DNA of 20,899 nt from a virus, in the IMG/VR virus record IMGVR_UViG_3300027736_000291, positions 1-20,899 of that record; one strand, written 5' to 3'. The notes under the pieces were generated by a model, which saw only the letters and a program-made list of their open reading frames with translations, did not search any database and had not been told where the DNA came from. Both the position numbers and the translations under genes were made by a program. Below are positions 14,545 through 20,840 of this stretch, piece after piece; the first letter of the stretch is position 1, and each line of letters begins with the position of its first letter.

Positions 14545-16868
14545 TACAGTTCTCCAGTCTGAGTGCCATCCAGAGTAGGCTCATTGCTCTCTAGACGCTG
14601 AAGCATTTGAGGATCCAAGAATTGCTGAGCATCAGCAAGCCCATCAGGGTTGCGCATGACTTCTTCAGCAAGTTTGATGGCGGCAAGGCGCTCGCGGCTT
14701 TCGCGGTCACGCTTACGGTTGATCGCATCCAGCATCGTGTCTTGGTTGCGCTGCTGGATCTCCATGCGCTGGGTATCCACTTGCGCCATCTTGGCGGGGT
14801 CACCCTGATCGCGCTGCATCTCCATTTGGAGCCGCATGTGATCAAGCTCCAGACGGGCTTGAGACTCTTGCGCACGGGTCTGGCTATCCAGCATGCGGGC
14901 GTCAGCGTTGCTCTTGTCGTTTTGGGCCTTGGCCATGGCCTGCATAAGCTCTGGCGGGGGCTTGCCCTGCGCAGACGCCGGAATCATGAACTGTTGCGGG
15001 TTGCTCCAACCAAGGGCTTGCAGCGCAGCCGTGTCCACTGCAATCGGGTCATAGAGAGCCGGGTTGGACGCCACCAACTGCTTTAATGCCAGCACTTTCA
15101 TAAGCCGCTGGGTTTGGCTTGAGGTATTGGGGTCCGCCTGCGGAACAAAATAGTAATTGTCCAACGCATCGATGAACGTCTTCTCGTCCCACGGATACGC
15201 AGTCTTGCGGCGCTTTTGCCAGAAGCTTTCTGGATGCTCCTTAAAGCACTCCACCAACATCTCAAACTCTTCGGACTGAGCCGAGTGCATCCTCTTATGG
15301 ACCGAATTTAAAACTTTCTGGGCCTGCTCAATCATGGCAAGCGTCGTGCCCACGGGCGCGTCTGGCTTGCCCTCGGTCACCATGACCTCAGACGTTCCGC
15401 CAACACGCATGCCGGTGTCAGACATCTGGGTGACAAGGTTCATGAGAGCGCCGGAGGGCTCCTTGTAAGGCAGAGGCATAATGGCTTGGTTGATGGGCAT
15501 GCCATTGGTCTTGACCAATGCACCCCCGCCAGGAGGAACACGGAATATGTTGGTGTTCTGCCTTGCCCCGGTGTCAGCCATGAGAAAACCGGGGAAATTG
15601 TTGTACATGCCAGCGTCTAACAGCTCCCGCCACGCCGCCGTGATAGCGTTTGTCGTGTTGCCGAGTATATGAAGTAGCCCAATATCATAAAAGCCCATGC
15701 CAGGAACAAAAGTGTATTTAACAAATCGGCGCTTAGCGACCGGAAGCTCCTGATCATCCTCTGCATAGTTGCGCACCACCGACAAAACTTGCTGTGACGA
15801 CAAATCGATAGTCACAATGTAGGGGATCTCAAGCCCAGACGGCTTGCCCTTGTGTTTATGCTCAAAACCGGGAATGTCCAGTTCGCAATAGACCTCATAG
15901 ATCTCGCGATCACGGTCATCCGGGTTCATGGAGCCGGTCGCAATGCCTTGCTGAGCGTTTTTCTCGCGCTGGACGCTGTCGAGATCCGGCTCTTTAGGCG
16001 TAGAAAGGTCAATATCGCGGTAAACACCGAGAATTTGCAACCTTTTGACCGTGCTGGGGCGCATATAGGACCGATGTGTAATGCGTTTTGCATTACGCAG
16101 GTCTGTCGCGGCGTTGTTGACGATCAAATCGTTTGCATCGACACTCTCGGAAACCGGGCGGTTGCGCAACGGGCAGAAATACACCTTCTTGAAGCTTGTG
16201 CCACCAAAGCCAAGCATAAGAAGCATGCGATCCGTGTCGGGATAGTACTCAGTAGCCGTTGCAGTCAGGTAATGATTGAGGTCATTCTCCAGCGCATTGG
16301 CTAACTGGTCGTTCTCAAGGGTTGCGTTGTTGTTATCATTGCGAATTTTGACTGGCCCATCGGTCGGGAGCAGCTCAGAACGCGCATTTGCTTGGAATCG
16401 CAGCACTGCTTCAAGCAGCAGCGGGTGTCGGACCTTACTCATGCCCTCCACCGGAGCGCCATCGGCGGTTCCCTGCAAGCCGGGGATCTCAATCTTGAGG
16501 CCGAGCAGCTTAATTCCTTGCGCCCGGTCCTCGATCCAGTCATTGCGGCTCTGGATGTCATCCCGAATGCCGCGCAAAAGCTCTTGTGCAATGTTGTTAA
16601 GGTTGCCTTCGGCGACATCATCGACCAGATTGCGATACCAATCGGTCTCGTCGCGCTCTTTGCGGTTGTCGTCAATGGGTTTCCCATCGAGGGAAATGGT
16701 TATTGAGCCGTCTGCATGCTCAATTTCAAGAATTGCGCCGCTTGAATCAGATTTAGGGGTGTCTTCGCCGTCCTCGATGATCTCAATAAGAGCGTCTTCC
16801 CCGCCAAGGGCCTCATCTTCAGGTGGTGCTTGCCTGATGTTGGGCATCAAACCGGGGGTCATCGGCAT
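14544..16868 (-). CDS. Portal protein (P22-type long portal)
   Basis: At 774 residues this has the length of P22-like portals. The N-terminus is acidic (PPEDEALGGEDALIEIIEDG). The core has recognisable portal blocks: DDVAEGNLNNIAQELLRGI, HPLLLEAVLRFQANARSELL, TDRMLLMLGFGGTSFKKVYFCP, RITHRSYMRPSTVKRLQ, GFYDIGLLHILGNTTNAITAAWRELLDAGMYNNFPGFL, and the clip/stem-like MSDTGMRVGGTSEVMVTEGKPDAPVGTTLAMIEQAQKVLNSVHKRMHSAQSEE. The C-terminal 150 residues form a long Gln/Arg-rich helix (LELDHMRLQMEMQRDQGDPA, INRKRDRESRERLAAIKLAEE), like the barrel helix of P22 gp1. It forms the dodecameric ring through which DNA is packaged and released. It follows the 70-residue gene by 5 bases; GAGG lies upstream of the ATG. 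Confidence 0.92.
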   Translation of the reverse strand: MPMTPGLMPNIRQAPPEDEALGGEDALIEIIEDGEDTPKSDSSGAILEIEHADGSITISLDGKPIDDNRKERDETDWYRNLVDDVAEGNLNNIAQELLRGIRDDIQSRNDWIEDRAQGIKLLGLKIEIPGLQGTADGAPVEGMSKVRHPLLLEAVLRFQANARSELLPTDGPVKIRNDNNNATLENDQLANALENDLNHYLTATATEYYPDTDRMLLMLGFGGTSFKKVYFCPLRNRPVSESVDANDLIVNNAATDLRNAKRITHRSYMRPSTVKRLQILGVYRDIDLSTPKEPDLDSVQREKNAQQGIATGSMNPDDRDREIYEVYCELDIPGFEHKHKGKPSGLEIPYIVTIDLSSQQVLSVVRNYAEDDQELPVAKRRFVKYTFVPGMGFYDIGLLHILGNTTNAITAAWRELLDAGMYNNFPGFLMADTGARQNTNIFRVPPGGGALVKTNGMPINQAIMPLPYKEPSGALMNLVTQMSDTGMRVGGTSEVMVTEGKPDAPVGTTLAMIEQAQKVLNSVHKRMHSAQSEEFEMLVECFKEHPESFWQKRRKTAYPWDEKTFIDALDNYYFVPQADPNTSSQTQRLMKVLALKQLVASNPALYDPIAVDTAALQALGWSNPQQFMIPASAQGKPPPELMQAMAKAQNDKSNADARMLDSQTRAQESQARLELDHMRLQMEMQRDQGDPAKMAQVDTQRMEIQQRNQDTMLDAINRKRDRESRERLAAIKLAEEVMRNPDGLADAQQFLDPQMLQRLESNEPTLDGTQTGEL

Positions 16869-16873
16869 GGAAG

Positions 16874-17086
16874 TTATTCCTCTTTAAGGCCAAGGGCTTC
16901 CATCTCCGCGACGAAGCGCCGAATACCTTCTTGAGCCGCAATAGTATCGGATTGCGCCATAATTTCATAGTGCCGCACATAGTCATGGGGTTTCTTGCCC
17001 CAGACTTCGACCCTGAAGTTGCCAATACGAACGGGCGTATTTGGCGTAATGACATCCACAATTGCGCTGGCGAGTACCTGGGACAT
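16874..17086 (-). CDS. Small conserved phage protein between terminase and portal (70 aa)
   Basis: The sequence MSQVLASAIVDVITPNTPVRI and GNFRVEVWGKKPHDYVRHYE leads into SDTIAAQEGIRRFVAEMEALGLKEE. The pattern 'G.F.VEVWG..PHD.VR.YEI.A.SDTIAAQEGIRRFV.EME' recurs, from memory, in phage genomes at exactly this place, next to terminase and portal, with unknown function. The fold is likely a small beta sheet plus C-terminal helix. AGGAAA precedes the ATG. The stop lies five bases before the portal start. It might bind terminase or portal, but nothing in the sequence shows this. Confidence 0.8.
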   Translation of the reverse strand: MSQVLASAIVDVITPNTPVRIGNFRVEVWGKKPHDYVRHYEIMAQSDTIAAQEGIRRFVAEMEALGLKEE

Positions 17087-17128
17087 GCGTTTTTCCTGTT
17101 TAATGCCCAGAACTCTACAGGATTTTCC

Positions 17129-18853
17129 TTAAACTGGATAGAGCGGGGTCCATTGATTATTGCCCTTAAAGGCCAAGCTATCCTCAAGTTCCGCCTTAAA
17201 CTCATCGCCGCGCATAATGGCCCCGGTCTCGCGCAGATGTCTCATGGCCATGCTTACGGTATCGACCAAGTCGTCATGCTTGCCTTTGGGAAACTGCCCG
17301 ACTTGGGTAATGACCATCTCGGCCCATTGCCTGGCGGGGGCAAAGACCAAACCTTCAGCGAACAAATGCTGAACTGAGTACAGCCGCGCCAGCTTATCTT
17401 GGGACTTGGGGTCGAACATGTGGACGCCAAACTTCTCAAACCCGTACATCCGGCGGATTTCTTGGGCGACCGAATGCCCGGCGGCTTTGTTCTCAATGAG
17501 GAGCGTGTCCACCTTGAGCCTGCGGCATGTGTCGGAGACCTTCAAAACCAGATCGTGCAACTCATACCGGCCTTGCCAAGCATGCATGAGCATAACCCTT
17601 GGCGCGGTTTCCGTGTACTGGCGCTCATATGCCATCCGTTCGCCGTGGCGATTACCGGCGTGGCTGGGAGACTGAACAGAAACTCCACTGGTAAACACGC
17701 CCCACACTGTCATGGCGGATGGGTCGTTCTCGGTCTTGGTCGTATATGCCGTGTCTAGCGTGGCGATGATCAGGTCCATGGCGGGGAAGTGCGGGGAATC
17801 CCAAGGTTGCCACCACTCACGCTTGATGATGCCGCCGCCTTTGGGCTCCGGGCGCTGCTGGAGCTGACCGGCTGCTGACCATGGGCCAAGCTGCTTTTCG
17901 AGGATTGTCACTTCGGTTTCGCCAAACCGTTCTGGCCAGAGCAGTTCACCTTCGCGGGTTTCTTCAAGCTCTATCTGGGCCTCAATGTTAATAGCAATTC
18001 GATTGCCGTCATCATCTATTTCAACAAGGGGCTCGCCTTCGTCGTCACAGCCACGGGGGTCATTCCAACCAATAGAGGTGACGGAGTGCCGCTGCCACTC
18101 GTAGCGCATGGGCAGACAGAGATGGGTCCACTCACCCTCATCCTTGGACATGATGTGGCCGGTTAGGTCTTCTTCTGACAACCTCTGCTGGATAACCACG
18201 AATGCGCCGGTTTTGGGGTCATTGAGGCGGGTTGAAAGCGCACCGTCCCACCATTCGATGGTCGATGCAATGGTAGCTTCGGAGAAAGCTTCTTGCGCTG
18301 CATTGGGGTCATCAACAACAATAATAGAGCCGCCCTCACCAGTAAGCGCGGAGCCCACCGATGTGGATAGGCGCGAACCATTCTTGTCATTGTCAAAGCG
18401 CCCTTTGGTGTTTTGGTCTGAGGTAAGCTTAAACCTGTCGCCCCAGAGGCTGCGGTACCATGGGCTTTCGATAAGGCGGCGGCATTTAACGCTATCGCGC
18501 AGGGACAATTGCTGAGCATATGATGCATGGAGGAATTGTACGCCCGCGCCAGAGGTTGGACTGGTGTGGGATTGCGCCCATGTCCAAGCCGGGAACGCGC
18601 ACGAGGTAACGGATGATTTGCCCATGCGGGGCGGAATGTTGATGATAAGGCGGCGAATTTCTCCATCGACTACAGCTTGCAAATGCTCTGCTATGGCTTC
18701 AATGGGCCAGCCCTCGGTGAAGGGGGATGCGTCGATATATTTCCATGAGTTCTTTAGGAATGTGTAAAGGCTTTCTTCACAATCTACGCGATCCAGCTCT
18801 GCAAGCTGACGCTCAATGTCGATCTGCTGGCCGTCGAGGGTAAGTGTGGTCAT
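17129..18853 (-). CDS. terL: Terminase large subunit
   Basis: This 574-residue DNA-packaging motor has both expected domains. ATPase: Walker A IPPRMGKS (73-80), Walker B IIVVDDP (177-183) followed by the coupling-type segment FVVIQQRLSEEDLTG (218-232), and QLQQRP near 331. Nuclease: three acidic positions of an RNase H-like site, D367 in ATLDTAY, E454 in LLIENKAAG, and D527/D528 in KHDDLVDTVSMAM. It cuts concatemers and drives DNA into the prohead through the portal, whose gene follows. The start overlaps the stop of the 53-residue gene (ATGA). No small terminase is recognisable in the window; it may lie elsewhere or be diverged. Confidence 0.95.
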   Translation of the reverse strand: MTTLTLDGQQIDIERQLAELDRVDCEESLYTFLKNSWKYIDASPFTEGWPIEAIAEHLQAVVDGEIRRLIINIPPRMGKSSVTSCAFPAWTWAQSHTSPTSGAGVQFLHASYAQQLSLRDSVKCRRLIESPWYRSLWGDRFKLTSDQNTKGRFDNDKNGSRLSTSVGSALTGEGGSIIVVDDPNAAQEAFSEATIASTIEWWDGALSTRLNDPKTGAFVVIQQRLSEEDLTGHIMSKDEGEWTHLCLPMRYEWQRHSVTSIGWNDPRGCDDEGEPLVEIDDDGNRIAINIEAQIELEETREGELLWPERFGETEVTILEKQLGPWSAAGQLQQRPEPKGGGIIKREWWQPWDSPHFPAMDLIIATLDTAYTTKTENDPSAMTVWGVFTSGVSVQSPSHAGNRHGERMAYERQYTETAPRVMLMHAWQGRYELHDLVLKVSDTCRRLKVDTLLIENKAAGHSVAQEIRRMYGFEKFGVHMFDPKSQDKLARLYSVQHLFAEGLVFAPARQWAEMVITQVGQFPKGKHDDLVDTVSMAMRHLRETGAIMRGDEFKAELEDSLAFKGNNQWTPLYPV

Positions 18854-19011
18854 AAGATGGGGGCGATCCTGTAGAAGTCCATTTCGGGGTGCTGGACCAG
18901 TGCTTCACTATATATGCGATCAAAGCCGTAGTGGTAGACCACCATGCCTGGGATCCATTTGCCTATGAGAAGCCTGGCTTTCCAACGGCGTTTGGAAATA
19001 TTTTTGCGCAT
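18850..19011 (-). CDS. Small basic ORF coupled to terminase (53 aa)
   Basis: From the ATG at 19011 the frame reads MRKNISKRRWKARLLIGKWI, then PGMVVYHYGFDRIYSEALVQ and HPEMDFYRIAPIL, stopping at TGA that overlaps the terminase ATG (ATGA). A long purine-rich AGGGGG lies about 10 bases upstream. The overlap, the ribosome site and the lack of any other gene in this stretch make it credible. It is the first minus-strand gene after the divergent intergenic region, hence the head of the late operon. It has a basic N-terminal helix and an aromatic-rich centre; too short for a normal small terminase. Function unknown. Confidence 0.65.
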   Translation of the reverse strand: MRKNISKRRWKARLLIGKWIPGMVVYHYGFDRIYSEALVQHPEMDFYRIAPIL

Positions 19012-19109
19012 GAGCAGCCCCCTGTTCAAATAAAATATAGCTCATGGTTGATTATTTTGCTATAGTGATTTGGACGGATGCTCCGTCATAGCAGCAGTAG
19101 GAGAGCAGC
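19012..19109. promoter_or_regulatory. Divergent intergenic region, promoter candidates and small hairpin
   Basis: This is the strand switch between the late minus-strand operon and the plus-strand genes. It is AT-rich at 19026-19070. TATAGT at 19061-19066 (plus) and TATATT around 19033-19038 (minus) are possible -10 elements, but neither has a good -35. GACGGA/TCCGTC (19073-19078 and 19082-19087, loop TGC) forms a perfect 6-bp hairpin just upstream of the plus-strand ribosome site; it could be an operator half-site pair or a leader hairpin. Confidence 0.4.
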
Positions 19110-19358
19110 ATGTTTACCATCAAGCACATCGACAAGCACAACACGGAACACCTTATTGAGGCTGAAAGCGTTTGGTACCGAGACAACACAGAAGAGGTCG
19201 TTGATACGGACAAGCCAATGATATGGGAACTTTCCTATACCACTGGGCCGCTGGTTCATGGCGGTCGGCTTACGCGAACCATTGATTTTGGCCTAGTTTA
19301 CGTAATGAACAGTAATGGGAAAACGGTAGCCAACTATGACCTTGGCGACCCAGAATAG
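19110..19358 (+). CDS. Hypothetical protein, 82 aa
   Basis: The ATG at 19110 has AGGAG eight bases upstream. The protein starts MFTIKHIDKHNTEHLIEAES and ends NGKTVANYDLGDPE; the alternation of hydrophobic and polar residues suggests a small beta-rich fold. There is no signal peptide, membrane segment or catalytic motif that I can name. It is the first plus-strand gene and lies between the divergent promoter region and the first parS-like palindrome. Role unknown. Confidence 0.75.
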   Translation: MFTIKHIDKHNTEHLIEAESVWYRDNTEEVVDTDKPMIWELSYTTGPLVHGGRLTRTIDFGLVYVMNSNGKTVANYDLGDPE

Positions 19359-19441
19359 TTAGGCATCTAAGGAACGCCCGGTTGGTTTAGCCGTGCCAAC
19401 ACGTCAGCGGGTATTGGGGATGGCTCCATAGCGGCCATTAA

Positions 19442-19457
19442 TGTTTCACGTGAAACA
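19442..19457. promoter_or_regulatory. parS: parS-like palindrome, copy 1
   Basis: TGTTTCACGTGAAACA is a perfect 16-bp palindrome and identical to the chromosomal parS consensus bound by ParB/Spo0J. It lies 15 bases before the ATG of the Tat-signal gene, in its untranslated leader. With the preceding A it also makes a six-codon frame MFHVKH followed by TGA (19441-19461). Confidence 0.85.
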
Positions 19458-19471
19458 CTGAGGACAGTGCA

Positions 19472-20200
19472 ATGATTGCATCGCGGCGTAGGTTCTTGGC
19501 CGGAATTGGAAGCATATTGGCCGCGCCAGCAATTGTGCGGGCAGACAGCCTGATGAAGCTTCACCATATTCCAGAGCGTTGGGCTACCGTTTGGGGCGTT
19601 GGCTGGGACTTTGAGGTTGTTGAGGTTCCGTTATGGGAGCCTATGTCGGTTGCTCAGTTTGGCGGGGCTGAGTGCATAGGTGGTCATATTGAAAAGTTTC
19701 GCGAAGTTACGGATTGGGTTTACACAAAACCTATGCCTGTGCCGTTTCTTACTCCCACTCAAATGCCGGACGGGCTAATACCCGCAAATCCTATGGACAG
19801 GTTTGCTGCAATGCAACGCGGTGAGTGGAAGATGGTGCCCGTACCGTCGTTAGAACATCCACATGCCGTTAGGTACGAGCCAGTGACCGTGTTTGATGAC
19901 GCCAAAGAGATGGATGGCAAACACCCCTACATTCGCAAGCTCGACCTAAAAAAACATTGTGGGGACCGTCATGCGGAGCACTTGGTTGAATTGGCAGAAG
20001 TTAACAAGACCCGCAATGATGATTGGGAAATTGAAGGCAAAGACCAGCACAGGGTTGATGTTGCCCATATGTATGAATTGTCTACCGGTAACAGCGACAA
20101 GTGGGATTACGACCGCTGGGAAGCTTTTAGGAACGCAAACCAACCTACTGGTCCGTTGCCAACAGTAAAGTTTAAGGTAGCTGTTAAATCTATTGTTTGA
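19472..20200 (+). CDS. Hypothetical protein with twin-arginine (Tat) signal peptide
   Basis: This 242-residue protein starts MIASRRRFLAGIGSILAAPA and continues IVRADS. The twin-arginine motif S-R-R-R-F-L (4-9), a moderately hydrophobic stretch (10-22) and an A-x-A-like end (VRA, near 25) match a Tat signal, which sends folded proteins across the inner membrane. The mature part has many Trp, Pro and His (VWGVGWDFEVVEVPLWEPMS, EGKDQHRVDVAHMYELSTGN) and no family I recognise. Upstream GAGGA serves as ribosome site. It is the second plus-strand gene and is flanked on both sides by parS-like palindromes. Short proteins with Tat-like starts ending PAIVRA occur, to my memory, in phage genomes and remain uncharacterised. 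Export to the periplasm is inferred from the signal only. Confidence 0.8.
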   Translation: MIASRRRFLAGIGSILAAPAIVRADSLMKLHHIPERWATVWGVGWDFEVVEVPLWEPMSVAQFGGAECIGGHIEKFREVTDWVYTKPMPVPFLTPTQMPDGLIPANPMDRFAAMQRGEWKMVPVPSLEHPHAVRYEPVTVFDDAKEMDGKHPYIRKLDLKKHCGDRHAEHLVELAEVNKTRNDDWEIEGKDQHRVDVAHMYELSTGNSDKWDYDRWEAFRNANQPTGPLPTVKFKVAVKSIV

Positions 20201-20216
20201 TGTTTCACGTGAAACA
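20201..20216. promoter_or_regulatory. parS: parS-like palindrome, copy 2
   Basis: An exact TGTTTCACGTGAAACA starts on the base after the stop codon of the Tat-signal gene. It opens the 700-bp non-coding region. Confidence 0.85.
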
Positions 20217-20241
20217 CTGCATTTGACTTCCAGAGCCCGCG

Positions 20242-20350
20242 CCAGTGAGGTATACTGGTTTTGCTGGAGAGCGCTTGGCAGCTCCCTCTTTGGCACGGGG
20301 GGCGCTTTTGAACACGGCGTCCCCCACCATAGTTAGCCAGACGCCTAACT
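20242..20350 (+). other. Run of hairpins between parS copies 2 and 3
   Basis: Three inverted repeats follow one another: CCAGT/ACTGG (20242-20246, 20254-20258) overlapping a TATACT; GGGGGGCGC/GCGTCCCCC (20297-20305, 20317-20325; one G-U pair if RNA); and AGTTAG/CTAACT (20331-20336, 20345-20350). TTGACT lies at 20223-20228 but 22 bases from TATACT, too far for a standard promoter. No T-run follows, so it is not a terminator. It may be a small structured RNA or cruciform-forming DNA. Confidence 0.35.
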
Positions 20351-20385
20351 AGGCCTAACACCTGGCGCGGACAGCCAAGACCACG

Positions 20386-20401
20386 TGTTTCACGTGAAAC
20401 A
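20386..20401. promoter_or_regulatory. parS: parS-like palindrome, copy 3
   Basis: An exact TGTTTCACGTGAAACA lies 185 bp after copy 2. It is preceded by CCACG, giving an overlapping CACGTG word just beside the central one. Confidence 0.85.
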
Positions 20402-20459
20402 TTCCAAGTATGTCAAATCTCTTATACCCCGCTAACCTCCATATAGGCCCCTACAGAAG

Positions 20460-20567
20460 GGTACCTATGACCGGGGGTACCGGGGGGGGTATGCCTATGG
20501 CCTATGCTGGGGTAGCGCGCCATGCCGCACTGTATAGAGAGCGGGTACCTACAGGGCGGGGGGGGGG
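20460..20567. repeat. G-runs and repeated GGTACCTA / CCTATG words
   Basis: GGTACC palindromes occur at 20460, 20476 and 20544 (a fourth at 20640); three of these four extend to GGTACCTA (20460, 20544, 20640). CCTATG occurs three times. The plus strand has runs of five (20473-20477), eight (20482-20489) and ten G (20558-20567), compatible with a G-quadruplex. This lies between parS copies 3 and 4. Confidence 0.5.
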
Positions 20568-20570
20568 TAG

Positions 20571-20586
20571 TGTTTCACGTGAAACA
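20571..20586. promoter_or_regulatory. parS: parS-like palindrome, copy 4
   Basis: An exact TGTTTCACGTGAAACA lies 185 bp after copy 3, directly following a ten-G run and TAG. Confidence 0.85.
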
Positions 20587-20773
20587 TAGCTTGGGCATAT
20601 GGGTTTGGTATATTGGCGCGGTTAACAGAGGGGGGATTTGGTACCTAAGACCCCCCGGCCTCTTCTGGACAGCGGCCTGGGGTGGTGGTCCGTCAGAGTA
20701 CCTTGGAAACTAAAACTAAACTGGAGAAACATAGTTAAGCTTGTCTCCGAGCGGTGACGAAGTGCATAAACTA

Positions 20774-20840
20774 TTAGTTTAGTTTAGTTTAGTTTAGTTA
20801 TGTTGCGTGGTTTAGTTTAGTTATGTTTAGTTTAGTTTAG
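20774..20840. repeat. TTTAG pentamer array
   Basis: TTAG is followed by four TTTAG, one TTATG, the spacer TTGCGTGG, two TTTAG, one TTATG and three TTTAG. Two inverted CTAAA words lie upstream at 20710-20720. Because the period (5) is coprime with 3, TAG falls in all three plus frames and TAA in all three minus frames, so the array cannot be coding. Two units make 10 bp, close to one helical turn, so alternate units face the same side of the DNA as iterons would. Confidence 0.85.

Noticed and set aside
16276-16887. Plus-strand Ser-rich frame of 203 codons
   Set aside because: Antisense to the start of the portal gene, whose identity is secure.
19367-19567. Minus-strand frame of 66 codons opposite the Tat-signal start
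   Set aside because: Antisense to the signal peptide region and spans the parS palindrome; no support beyond being open.
20107-20361. Minus-strand frame of 84 codons through parS copy 2
   Set aside because: Reads through the palindrome and antisense to the Tat-signal gene, with no ribosome site or recognisable sequence.
20522-20713. Plus-strand frame of 63 codons through parS copy 4
   Set aside because: Odd Trp/Gly composition produced by G-runs, includes the palindrome reading VFHVKH, and has no Shine-Dalgarno. Judged non-coding, though a GTG start at the palindrome cannot be fully excluded.
20774-20840. Telomere-like repeat or CRISPR array
   Set aside because: The TTTAG units are 5 bp with no unique spacers, so not CRISPR. 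They are internal to the window as given and there is no terminal hairpin, so a linear telomere is not supported.
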